From the NCBI GenBank assembly GCA_963580455.1, contig OY756967.1, positions 15,546,022 to 15,610,021 on the forward strand: a DNA stretch of 64,000 bases. The letters are read 5' to 3'. Made by a program: the position numbers and the translations under genes. This stretch comes from Euonymus europaeus (Eukaryota; Streptophyta; Magnoliopsida; Celastrales; Celastraceae). Below, in pieces: positions 21,790 through 33,464 of this stretch. Within the stretch, counting starts at the first letter, position 1. Each line of letters opens with the position of its first letter. The notes beneath the pieces were generated by a model. The model searched no databases. It was not told where the DNA came from and worked only from the letters and a program-made list of their open reading frames with translations.

Positions 21790-21912
21790 TCTTGTTTACT
21801 TTATTTTCCGTATTGTTTCCTATTTTGGTGACTAACATCTTGTCAACGAAATAACTTATTCTCAGGTTTCCTATACAAATATGATTTAGGCATACCATAC
21901 AACTTATGATAG
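21790..21912 (-). pseudogene. Copia C2 gag, part separated by element B
   Basis: Read from 48,735 down and then from 21,912 down, one frame continues across the element B insertion. It gives GKFIIVYHYCAIKGHKRPYY before the join and HKLYGMPKSYLYRKPENK after it. The arrangement C..C.. GH..P followed by KLYG is typical of copia nucleocapsid sequence. The last five bases (21,908-21,912, GATAG) are the duplicated target. Confidence 0.6.
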
Positions 21913-23673
21913 TGTCGCAACCGGTTTTGCGAAAGAAAGATCTAAAAGAGTCACCACCAATTGTAATAGGTGCAATTGGTCACCATAAAAATATTTTAGT
22001 CTGCGAAAATTCAGAAAAATAGTAAGTGAGTTTGTTACGTATGGGGAAGATGTAAGGTACCCTCACAACGTCTATTTTTAAAAAACTGTTGCTAATTTAA
22101 TTTTTATTATCCCATTAAATGATTAAGAAAATTAAACATGACATTTTAACAAAAATATATATACATGAGGCATGATAATTATTTAGGAGATATAAAAGTT
22201 ATATTGAGAGTCTAATATTGAAGTTCATGGTATCCTTCCATCCAATGGTCAAGTTTCCATGAAACATTCTCACCTCAAGAATTTTTCTAAGAGTTCATCC
22301 AATTCATTTTCCAAATTAATTTCATCGTCGGTTAAGCCTTTCGATATAATTTTTATATACAATATGAATGCTTAAAAAAAATCTTCTCCATCCAATGGAT
22401 GAGAATTTCATAAGATTTTATCCTCAAGAATCCTTTTGGGATAGGATCCAATGCTTCCCCGTTTAGTTCCGTCGTCGGATGAACCTCCAATATATTAAGC
22501 AACTCTAAGCATGCAATCTAAACACTCATTTAATATATACACGAACCCTAAGTGTCTACATGTTTCCAGCATCTTAAAATCATGTATGCAATTTTTTTTA
22601 TTTTTTTTTTACTATTTAAATAATACAGATGGCCTCGGGCCCAATCACTTAATAATCCAAAAACAAAAGTCCGCAAAAACCTAAAAATATTTACAAGCCT
22701 ATTTTATCAACCTTATAAACCCATAAAACCTCTAGAGCTAGCCCGACCCATCTTCTTCTCCATCTTATCCTCTTCTTCCTTCTTCTCATTCTTTTCAGGA
22801 TTCTCCACCCCTCCTCAGCCACCTCTGCTGTGTGAATCTGCCTCATCTTCCTACTCTACCCACTAATTGCAAAGACCTCAACTGCTTCATCTTCGAATTC
22901 CGGTAGCTTATGGACACCAGTGGTCACCTTTCTTTGTAATCACAGGGATAGTCGTCTTCATCTTCTCTCTGGTTTTAGGTTGGATAGGAATCTTCAAATG
23001 ACGATCGCACCGTACTGAATGAATTTCCAAGTGTTGTGAAGCTATTATCAAAATCTCATCTCAATCGGACCACGGATCGTTTCTCGATCATTGATTAAAA
23101 AACCTGGCGCAGTATCTCTTTTCCTCAGAATTGCAGTGACGTTCTATCATAAACTGGGTTAGATAGATGTACTCCAACGACAATCGCACTGTACAGAATA
23201 AATTTCCCGATGTTATTAAATCACTGTCCAAATTTCACTTTGATCGGACCACGGATCGTTTACAGATCACTGATTGAAAACCTGGTGTAAAGCTTGACGA
23301 TAAGCTTGGGGTGGTGGAATTGGAGAAGCTATGGTGGTGGTGATGTTGTGGTTCAAGTGATGGCTGGAAAAGTGAGGAATTGAGCTATGATGAAGATGAA
23401 TTTTGGTGGCGAGGAATTCTGATAGCTAGAAGATGATCCCATCCCCCCCCTTGATTGATGTTTTTTCGGTATAAGAAGAGAAGAGTTGGTGATAGTGGTT
23501 AGGATAGGTGGAGATTAGGTGAGGGTGGGTGGATTAGTAGGTAGGAGTGGTTGGTGAATGGTTGCTGGGGTGATAGTGATGGAAGAGTGGGTGAAGATGG
23601 TAGGTGAGGGATTATGCCCAAAAGTATATATCCGGAACAAATATTATCGAGTCTCCAAAACTAAAATATTGGA
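21913..23673 (-). repeat. 3' LTR of element B, main part
   Basis: It matches 46,937-48,690 across its length ('gtaatgcttccccgttt' region, 'gcccgacccatcttcttc', two tandem 'gatcggaccacggatcgttt' blocks about 170 bp apart). It is cut at 23,673 by G1 and resumes at 39,915. Confidence 0.9.
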
Positions 23674-25736
23674 TGTGAAACCCCGACCCAAAACTTTAGA
23701 TTTAAGTCAAATTACGGATGATCCATGAGGTACGGAATCAGGAAAAAATTGTTCTTGAGCTTGGTTCGTTAAATGGGTCATAACTTTTAGCACAGATGTC
23801 CGTTTTGGGCCCATAATATATCAAATCGAAGCTAAGACCGAGAGGGAGCTAAAAATGTAAGGCGACACGCCTAGACGGTCCACCTAGGCCAATGCACCAA
23901 GGCGCAATTCCGAGCATCTAGGCGCTCCCCGAGCTGTTAAGAACCCTTACGCGACTAGAAATGGTATTTTCTTGGTGAGGCTTGATTCTAGTGAGAGAGA
24001 GAGAGAGAGAGAGAGAATTAGAGAGAGAAAGTGAGGTTTTGAGAGATTATTGAAGATTTGGAGCTTGTGTTGAAGATTCAAGCAAAATTCCAAGGGATTT
24101 TAAGATCAAAGGTGAGTTTTTCCAAGTTTTGAAATTCTAGGTTTTCTTTAGATCTATCATGATTCTTTTAGAGTTTGATTGTAGGGTTTACATATGTTGT
24201 TCTTAGGGTAATTTAAGGTTGTTTCATAGGTTTAAATCCTTGGTTTGGGTTGAGTTCGATTATTGGACAAATTTGGAGGAATTTGAGAATTCTAGAGAGA
24301 GAAGGTTAGTCTCTCTTGGATTTTGTATTGGAATTGTTATTGTTATGATAAATGTGTGTTATTAACATGTATATAAGGATTGGAATGATGAAATATGGTT
24401 AGGTTGGTGAAAGGGGGATTTAAACCCTAATTCTTGGAATTTGGAATTGTGTGTTGTGCTCAACTTGAGGTAGGGGATTTCTTGACCCTTTCTTTCTTCA
24501 ATTTCATTCGTTGATTCTTGCCTTATCGTGCCTAAGGAAGAACGAACCTAGGGTTTATTTATATATTCTTCTCAATGTAGATTGCATTACCAAATTACAT
24601 GTTCAATCATCCATTGAGCATGTTTTGAATATTGTCATGCATCATTAGTAGTTGTATATATATATATATATAGGTTGATATATATGTGTATTTGGCATGG
24701 CACGAGCATGAATGCATTAGAGCTTGCACTGGATGCTCGGGTATGGACTCGGGATACCATAGGTTACTTGAAAGTCACATGGGAGGATGGTTGCGTGTCA
24801 AGGCATAGGCACAGTTCATATGACTCCATGTGAGGCAACACACTTAAGGTGTGGGTGTGACGAGGTTCACACAACCGGGTAGAACCTTCGTGGGTGTAAT
24901 GTGAATGATGATTGCGCTCTCATTCATGATGGTTGGGAACCATGTAGTGCATTCGAGGTTTGGTCAATCCATAGTTGAAGACTAGTGGATTGATGAATGT
25001 GTTTTACCCCAAAGGGAACACCCGGACTATTGGTTGTGTTATGTGACATGTGCATAGAAGAGAACATATTAATGCATTATCTTTTATTTAATAACCGCCA
25101 TGTTGCTTGTTTTACTCTTTACCCTTACTGAGCTTCTAGCTCACCCTTTATTTTTCTTCCTCCCTATAGGTGAGACTAGTACTAGTGCCAAAGGTGCAGA
25201 TTAGTAGAGACGACGTTGGGACATGGATGGCTCTGGGAGAGGGTGTAGGTTTGGGATCAGAGTCTTAAAACTTTTGTTGAAATATTTGTATGAAATGATT
25301 CCATGTGTAATATCTTGATTGCGTGACACCGTAAGGTGTGGATTATGGACGGTTAGAAGTTTATTCCGTTGATGTGGGACTTCTGAACCGGGTGTGGATA
25401 TTTAGCCCTGTTTATTGGTTGTGTGGAATCATTGTGATGCATGAATCATGAATTCAGTTTGTGCATGCTGCTAGATGGCCTGAGGCCATAGGTTGTCAAT
25501 TTGCTTGTTGTTAGATTGTCGTAGGCCTTACTAGGTTGGGATGTGATTATATGATGTTATGCTGCGTTTAATCAGGTGGGCATTACCCGAATTACGGGGA
25601 GATGCTGCCGGATTTTTGTTGGAAGATTTAACTTAGTTAGACGAACTAGAGTTAAATTCTCGTGTTGTGAATCACATTGATAACCTAGGACGGTGCGGGA
25701 AGCACCACGTAACGTTCCCGAAATTGGTGCGTTACA
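23674..25736 (+). repeat. 5' LTR of G1
   Basis: 2,063 bp. It contains the conserved 'gggcccataatatatcaaat' block, a GC-rich variable module (about 23,865-23,930), a (GA)n tract (about 23,993-24,016), and the end 'gaaattggtgcgttaca'. Confidence 0.95.
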
Positions 25737-25739
25737 ATT

Positions 25740-25757
25740 TGGTATCAGAGCGAGGTT
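25740..25757 (+). other. Primer-binding site of G1 (initiator tRNA-Met)
   Basis: TGGTATCAGAGCGAGGTT, three bases after the LTR, complementary to the 3' end of initiator tRNA-Met. Confidence 0.93.
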
Positions 25758-25908
25758 AAATTGAAGACCTAGGTATAGGTGTGAGATGTGAGGGGGGTAT
25801 GCTAGTGTTCTCTCCAAGCCATGCCACGAGCTCTACTGATCCGGTATGTTTCTTTTTCCCTTGTAAATACTCAATTGAGCTATTTGTTGATAGTATTATC
25901 TGTGTGCC

Positions 25909-27186
25909 ATGCAGATGAATACTCATAGGGCTGTGAGGTCTACGCCTATCGATGAGACACCTAGGGGTTGGGGTGGGCGTGCTACTACCCGGAGAGGCCG
26001 GGGTAGGGGACGTAGTGTTGGTGCGATGTGCGCTTCTAGGCGTGCAACGAGTACTCGGGAATCTGTACCTGAGGATGCTAGAGAGAGGACCCTAGAGGTT
26101 CCACTGGGAAAAGTAGTGGGGACTGAGGGAGTTACAGTGACTGCCGATACTACCACAGCGGTACCACCGATGACTTTACAGGAACTTACGGGAATTGTGA
26201 TGAACCTGGTTCAAGTGGTTCAGTCACAAGTGGTTAGAGCTGCAGAGGTTCGCACAGAGGAGCTTACACCTACACCTCCTCCTATATTAGGAGCGGGTGC
26301 TGAGGTGGAGACATATCCGAAGCCGAGTAGAGGTATCTATGAGGTTGATCAGTTGAGGAGAACTACTCCTCTGACGTTCTCCGAAGATGGAGAGGGGACA
26401 GAAGCTGAAGAATGGCTGAAGCAAATGAGTGCTAGATTAGATACGTTGAAGATACCCGACAGTAGAAGGGTGAGGCTGGTCTACTTCTATCTGAGTGGGT
26501 CAGCACATGAATGGTGGAGTGCACTTGATGAGGGGAAGAATGACCTCTTATGGGCATCATTTGAAGACTTGTTCATGCAGAAGTTTGTTCCGAGGCCTGT
26601 TCAGACGGAGAGGGCCAAGAAGTTTCTAGAGCTGATACAGACACGAGAGATGACGGTGGCACAGTACACCAAACAGTTTGAGATGCTCTAACGGTTTGGA
26701 AAGCAGTTTGCCCCGACCGATGAGAGTAAGGCTATGAGATATCGTAGTGGGCTACTTCCGAGCTTTGGTAGGATGGTGTTGGCTACTAGGGTGAAGAGGT
26801 ATGCGGAGACGGTGGAGATGCCATTAGAGTTTGAGCAAAGTGAGAAGGAAAAAGCTCAGCAGAGTGTACTAACTTTCGGGGGTAATAGCGGTGCTGGCGG
26901 AAGTAGTAGCAAGCGTCAGAGGACTGATTCCTACTCACAGAAAGGGGATCAGGGCAAGGGTCCTAGGGCATAAGGGGGCAAGATGACTTGTTTCAGGTGT
27001 GGGAAAGAGGGGCACAAGCAGAATCAGTGCAGATCTATTGGGATCAAGTGCTTTGGGTGTGGCAAGATTGGCCACAAGAAAAGTGAGTGTCGATAGAGTA
27101 GTAAGGAAGCACAGCAGTCTCTGGCGCCTAGATTATCAGCTCCAGCATCGGTTCCATCTCTCCAATCTACTGTTCCATCTGGGGAG
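25909..27186 (+). pseudogene. Chromovirus gag (G1)
   Basis: The ATG at 25,909 opens MQMNTHRAVRSTPIDETP. A Gly/Arg-rich segment (residues ~20-45) is followed by the capsid with EEWLKQMSARLDTL, SGSAHEWWSAL and FVPRPVQTERAKKF. Two CCHC nucleocapsid knuckles lie at about 26,987-27,090 ([28 protein letters not shown]). In-frame stops occur at 26,689 (a Tyr codon in G2), 26,971 (a Gln codon in G2) and 27,094; the last also occurs in G2. A 2-nt deletion relative to G2 near 27,180 moves the downstream protease to the next frame. The product would assemble the cytoplasmic particle. Confidence 0.93.
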
Positions 27187-28540
27187 GGGGCGCGGTGGCT
27201 CTAGACAGCAGCAGCAACAGACTCCGCAGCCACAGATAGCTATTACTCATACAAGGATGTTTGCTATGGGGCATCAAGAGGCACCAGAACATCCGAACTT
27301 CATTGGAGGTACTTTTCTTGTTTCGAATTATTTGGCGAGAGTGTTGTTTGATTCTGGGGCCACAGTATCATTCATCACTAGTGCCTTTGCACGTTTACTT
27401 GGGTTAGAGGTTTCTCCAATAAGGCGCATGTTCACGATGACTTCGTCGATGGGGTATTTCACTCTGTTGGAGGGGATAGCCTTTGGTTGTGAGTGTCAGT
27501 TTGGAGAAGTGGTCTTAAAGGCCGACTTCTATGTGATGGACTTCAAGGAGTTCGATGTGATCCTTGGAGTTGATTGGTTGACAAAGTACCATGGGTTGTT
27601 GGATTTTTGGGAGAGAAAAATCACACTCAGGGTACCCGAGGGTGGAGTGATACAGTTAAAGGGATCAAAGGGTATTCCTTGTTCACATTTCTTGGAAAAT
27701 CCTTCATACCAAGATTGTGGAATGGCGAGTTTGGTGACTTCGGCACCTAAGGGTGATTTTTCTACACCGATAAGGGTAGTGGATGAATTTATGGATGTAT
27801 TTCCGGAGGAGTTACCGGGATTACCTCCAAGAAGGGAAATTGACTTTGTCATAGAGTTACATCCGAACGTGAAGCCGATTTCGATTCCTCCATATCGCAT
27901 GGCTCCGGCAGAGTTGAAGGAGTTGATGACGCAGCTGGAAGAGTTGCAAGACTTGGGATTCATAAGGCCGAGTGTGTCCCCATGGGGAGCACCGGTGCTA
28001 TTCGTGAAAAAGAAAGATGAGTCGTTGCGGATGTGTATCGACTATCGACAGCTGAATAAGGTTACGGTAAAGAACAAGTATCCTTTCCCAAGAATTAATG
28101 ATTTGTTTGACCAATTGAGAGGTGCTAGACATTTCTCTAAGATTGATTTGAGGTCGGGTTATCATCAGCTGAGGATAAAGGATGAGGATATCCAGAAGAC
28201 GACGTTTAGAACTCGTTATGGGCATTATGAGTTCCTTGTGATGCCGTTTAGGTTGACAAATGCCCCGGCAGTGTTCATGGACCTAATGCAAAGGGTTCTT
28301 AGACCGTTTTTGGACAAGTTTGTTGTAGTATTTATCGATGATATATTGATTTATTCTCCTACGAAGGAAGAGCATGAGGAACACTTGAGAGTGGTTCTGC
28401 AGACGCTAAGGGAGAATCAGTTGTATGCCAAATTGAGCAAATGTGAGTTTTGGGCTACGGAGGTGAAATTCTTAGGCCATGTAATTACTTAAGAGGGTAT
28501 TGCAGTTGATTACTTCAAAGTTGAGTCAGTTCTAAATTGA
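27187..28540 (+). pseudogene. G1 protease and reverse transcriptase
   Basis: In frame 2, after a Gln-rich linker, the aspartic protease active site is [10 protein letters not shown] (DSG at 27,350-27,358), followed by DVILGVDWL. The reverse transcriptase begins near [16 protein letters not shown] and shows [32 protein letters not shown], a changed FRLTNAP (usually FGLTNAP) and the catalytic FIDDILIYS (28,331-28,357). It ends in [17 protein letters not shown] at a TAA (28,490), with a TGA at 28,538. The order and motifs are those of Ty3-gypsy. The catalytic residues are retained, but the stops prevent a full product. Confidence 0.95.
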
Positions 28541-29895
28541 GTGAGGCCAAAGAATATAACAGAAATTCGAAGTTTTCTAGGGTTGGCAGGCTACTACCGA
28601 AGGTTCATTCTAGACTTTTCTAGAGTGGCTGCACCCATGACGCAGTTAACAAAGAAAGGTACACCATTTGTGTGGACAGACGAGTGTGAGATGGCATTCG
28701 AAGAGTTGAAGAAGAGGTTGACAACACCTCCAGTGTTAGTAGTGTCGGAGAGAGATGTAGGCTACCAGGTGTATTGCGATGCATCTGGAGTGGGATTGGG
28801 ATGTGTGTTGATGCAGCGTGGGAGAGTTATGGAGTACTGCTCTAGACTATTGAAGACACATGAGAGGAATTATCCAGTTCATGATCTGGAACTTGCAGCA
28901 GTTGTGCTTGCTTTGAAGCAATGGCAATATTATCTTTACGGAGAACGGTTTGAGGTGTTCTCAGATCACAAGAGCCTCAAGTATCTATTCACCCAGAAGG
29001 AATTGAACTTGCGGAAAAGGAGGTGGATGGAGTACTTGGAGGACTTTGACTTCAATTTGCAATACCATCCCGGTAAAGCAAATGTGGTGGCGGATGCGTT
29101 GAGTCGGAAACTTAGGGTGGCTAAATTTTGCTTACATGAATACGGGATTGTGGAGACAATCAACCAGTTTGGTTTGGATTTGAGGGGTGAAGGAGAAAGA
29201 GTATTCTTGAGTAGCATGATCTCGAGACCGCAGATGGTCCAGAAGGTTATGGATGCTCAGAATGGTGATTCGACATTTGATGTACTGGATGAGGGTTCCG
29301 GATGGGTCCGTGGAAACGATGGAGGAGTGAGATATGTGGGGAAATTGGTAGTTCCCAATGACAAAGAGTTACAACACGAGATATTGAAGGAGGTATACCA
29401 TTCAGGGTTTGCTATGCATCCGGTGGGTACAAAAATGTACCAAGACTTGAAACGAAGTTTCTGGTGGAAGGGGATGAAGGCCGATGTGGCTAGGTATGTG
29501 GCGAAGTGTCTGACTTGCCAACAATTGAAGGGTGAACATCAGAAACCAGGAGGGTTGCTCCAACCACTACCGGTAGCGCAATAGAAGTGGGAGAGGATCA
29601 CTATGGATTTTGTGACGGGACTTCCAATGACTCAGAAAAGATACGACACGGTGTGGGTGATTGTGGATCGATTGACTAAGTCGGCACATTTTCTACCAAT
29701 GAACAAGACGGATTCGTTGGAATCCTTGAGCAATTACTACGTGAGAGAAATTGTGAAACTGCATGGAGTTCCATTATCTATCGTGTCAGATCGGGATCCA
29801 CGGTTCACAGGTAGATTTTGGAACAGTTTGCAAGAGGCTTTGGGGATGAAGCTAGATTTCAGTACGGCTTACCATCCTCAGAGTGATGGACAAAG
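28541..29895 (+). pseudogene. G1 RNase H and integrase core, catalytic Glu region deleted
   Basis: The frame continues with IRSFLGLAGYYRRFI (RT connection), RNase H (YCDASGVGLG, FSDHKSLKYL, HPGKANVVADALSRK), then the integrase zinc-binding domain (H near 29,399 and CLTCQQLK at about 29,507-29,530). A TAG at 29,582 interrupts before the integrase core. The core has MDFVTGLP (first Asp) and [13 protein letters not shown] (second Asp). The frame then breaks at about 29,895, directly after HPQSDGQS. Chromovirus integrases normally continue here with a segment containing the third catalytic residue, Glu; that segment is missing. Integrase would be inactive even without the stops. Confidence 0.93.
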
Positions 29896-30261
29896 CATGT
29901 GTGGTGGACTTCAGAAAGAGTTGGGATCGGTACATATACTTGGCTGAGTTTGTGTACAACAACTCATTCCAAAGTAGTATCGATATGGCTCCTTTCGAGG
30001 CGTTATACGGAAGACCTTGCAGGTCACCATTGTGTTGGGCTGAAGTCGGTGAGAAAGTTGTTTCGAGATCGGAGATGGTCAAAGAAGCTCAAGAATGAGT
30101 TGAAGAGATAAAAAGACGGCTCATTACAGCTCAGAGTCGCCAGAAGTCATATGCTGATAAGAGGAGAAGACTGTTAGAGTTTGCGGTGGGTGATAAGGTA
30201 TTTTTGAAAGTTAGCCCGAGACGCGGCATTCAACGATCCAGTAAACAAGGGAAGTTGGCGC
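29896..30261 (+). pseudogene. G1 integrase C-terminal part, before the CACTA insertion
   Basis: Frame 3 reads [39 protein letters not shown] and so on, as in chromovirus integrases. A TGA at about 30,096 follows EAQE. The frame goes on to QKSYADKRRRLLEF and VGDKVFLKVSPRRGI, then GKLA, where the CACTA element begins. Confidence 0.9.
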
Positions 30262-30690
30262 CACTACAAGAAAAGCGCCGATTACCGACCGAAATTACCG
30301 ACCGAAATTTCTGTCGGTAATTGTCGACGGATTTCCGACAAATTACCGATGAAAGTGTACTTTGGAATTTTGCAGACGGTTTACCGACCGCTTTCCGACG
30401 AATATATTACCGACGGAGTTATTTCGTCGGAATTTTTTGGCGCGAGTTATGGCGCGAAATTCACCGACGGATTACCGACGATATTTCGGTCTGTAATTAC
30501 CGACGAAATATTTGTTGTCGGTAATATTTTCATTTTTGATTTTTGAATTTTTTAAACGTTTGAAAATATTAATTTTTACCGACGGAATTTTTCCGTCGGT
30601 AATGCATATTTTAAATTATTTTAAGTTTGCACATAATATTTGCCGTAAGTTTTTATTATTTTAATATTGCCGACGGAAAGTTTTGGTCGG
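30262..30690. repeat. CACTA 5' terminal inverted repeat and subterminal repeats
   Basis: At least a dozen copies of TACCGACGG/CCGTCGGTAA in both orientations, typical of the sites bound by the element's DNA-binding protein. Confidence 0.88.
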
Positions 30691-33464
30691 CAAATCATCT
30701 GTGAACTTTAAAACAAAAAACCCTAATTTTTTTGTTTTCTTTCTTCCACCTGCAGATGGCCTCCCGTCCCTTGTAGCGCAACTGACCGGCTGATCTAGAA
30801 ATATATTCTCTGGTGGCGCTCCGTTTGTCCAAGCAAGTGGAATAAACAGGTATTACCGAATACCTTTTAATTTTTGAAGCTTGTTGGTTTGATTTGGGTC
30901 CATTTCTGTACTCGAATTCCTGCTGGTTTTGGTGCTTGTGCGTGTCATAGGCTTGCCGGTGTTCTGTGATGCTCCCGAAGTGAGCTTGGCTTTTATTTCT
31001 CGAATGGTTTTTGGTTCTCTTTGGAGTGTGTTGGGGGCTGCTGAATATGTGATGTTTTTTCTCCTGATCTGGAATTTGGTTGTCTTATACTGGGTCTGTT
31101 GTTCTCAGGTCTTGTGTGCTCAAAAGTTTGCTTGGGGGTTGATGGTTTACTTCTGATATGGGTTCTTGTGTGTCTTCTTGGTGCTGGGTTTTCAGGTCTT
31201 CTTGGTTCTGTGTATCTTATTAACTTTTTTCAATGGAATATATTTTAGTAGATTATTGGTGCTCTAAAACTTTGGTTATTCACCTGCTGCAATTGTTTAT
31301 GCGTTTCACTTGAATGCATGATAAGACCAAGGAAATAATGGAGTATTTGGAGTTAGTATCAATTGTATATTTGTATTGCTAGTTCCATGTTTTCTTTTTT
31401 AACATTATGTACTTTGTGACCAAACTGCCAATGTAGCCTTCTCCTTTCTTATTCCCTCAAAATTGTTAATTAGGGTATTATTAATTAAGTTAAAAGGATG
31501 AGGACCTACATCTTGACCATTTTGTGACTATGGAACTTATATATATTGAATCTTGACATAGCTAGATTACTCTTCAGATAATTTAGATTGTGACCAAGAG
31601 CTAACCATTTTCTTTATGCTTTTGTTCTACTTAAAAATTTAAAATAAAAGTTCTCAAATTCTCAAATATCTATTTCAAAAACAAATTGTTTGCCAAATGG
31701 ATTTGATATGTAAAGACTAAATTAGGTCTAACTATTCAATTGAGACTTTTTTTTGTCTTGCATTACATGCTTTTGTTGAATTTGTGAAACTAGCTAGGTA
31801 GCTATGCTGGTTGTTCAATGATAATAATAATAAATCAAAAACTTGATATTGGACAGACCTTACAAGTAGACAAGAATCTTCAGAAGTTTGTTGTTTGTCT
31901 CATTCTTATTAATTCTTGTCTAATTTCAACCAGATTGTAAGTCAAGTAGTCCTGAAATGATTTGTTTAATATTGAAAGGATCGGACAAGCATTTTAATTA
32001 TTTACTTGGAATTTATCAAACAAAGTCTGGAATGTGTTTTGGAAAGTAAGACCATGATTTTGTAAATGGCTTTAATTATCTTGGATTAGTCTTGCACTTT
32101 TTTTATTGGTCTTATAAAGAGTGATGGTCAGTCCATTGAATCCAACTAGAATAAATTTTTTTAAACCATTACATGAAGCCGCTTCAAAAAAATTGGTATG
32201 GAATGTTAAAAATGATATCTATTGGTTACTGGGCCTACAAGGAAAGCAGACTGGTCTTCTTATCCATTACAGCTGCATTTTTATGTCTCATGATATGCTA
32301 TCTGCATGAGTACTAGCATGGGTAGAGGTTGCAATCAAAGCTGTTTTTTTGCAGCTTATCCATCTACTTGCATGTGCGTAGTAGCTAAGCTTGTTCCTAT
32401 CACTCTAGCTTCTTATGATAATTAAATTATTAATTACTTTGTCATAATTTTCTTTATCAGTTCAGTCTCTGTCTCTCAGTCACCACTTTTCGTGCTTGAT
32501 GATCTCTGACTTTTTGGGTTTACTGTAGGAACATTGTTGGTATTCTGTTGATTGCTGGAGTGCTCTTGCCTGATTGGAATTTCTTCAGTTGTGATTTCTC
32601 TCTCTTGCCTCTCCAATCAATTCAGAAGAGAAGGCGGCAGCTCAAGTGCAAAGGTCTGGACCCCCTAAGGTTTGTATTCATTTATTGTAGATTGTTGTTG
32701 GATTTTCCAGTGGGTTCTAATGAGTGAACCTGGCACAAAAAGGAAAGTCAAGAAATTTTAAAAAGAAAATCTGAAAATTCATATAAGTTTACATAATTAT
32801 AAAACAATATATAGCTTTGCTCTATATAAGTGGTAGTTGTTTGTATGAAGCTGAGCAATTTAAGGATTAGCAGTAATTTTTAGCTGGTAGTACTTGTACA
32901 ATAGTGACTATTTTGAGTTTCTAAGTCATTTGGTGCTTTGCAAATGATTAAGATTGGTCTAAACTCTAAAAAAGTTCGTTTTTTAATCACTGCCATTTTG
33001 TTCAATTGTTTCAGAGACTGAGTGCAGACCAGATTGGAAATTAATGTCACTTAATTTTATTCTTTATAAAATTATTTGAGTGATTTTTGATGCTTTATTG
33101 GGAAGTTCAGGTATTGGTATTGGAGATCTTCTGAATTACTTCATTTAATGTTTGGCATGATACTAGAATTGGAGAATTGCCACTGCACTGTTGTCATTCT
33201 TCTCTGTGTCCAAAACCTGTTGGTAGGCTTGAAGCTTGAACTTTGGTAAAATAAATTGATTTACTATAGAAAGAAAGGTAGTTAGATCTTCAACTAAAAG
33301 AAAAGAGCCACACCTATGAATGCATGCATACTTTGAACTACAAATCTATGTGATATTTTACGAATGTGTGTCCTTTGATACTTACCAAATACTTTTCATT
33401 CTTGAAGAAGAGGTCATTAAATAAGTCTATATATGATTTTAGGTAACGTTGTGGCTGAACTCAA
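30691..33464 (+). other. CACTA 5' non-coding region with exon-like segments
   Basis: T-rich, intron-like sequence. Two short segments bounded by splice-like signals stand out: about 30,755-30,850 (after ctgcag, before aacag|gtatt) and about 32,530-32,671 (after tactgtag, before aag|gtttgt; it reads NIVGILLIAGVLLPDWNFF). They may be 5' untranslated exons of the transposase or captured host exons; I do not recognise them. The remainder shows nothing. Confidence 0.35.

Noticed and set aside
26987..27200. Programmed frameshift between gag and pol in G1, because gag and protease are in different, overlapping frames
   Set aside because: G2 keeps one frame through the same linker; G1 has a 2-nt deletion near 27,180 that fully explains the change of frame.
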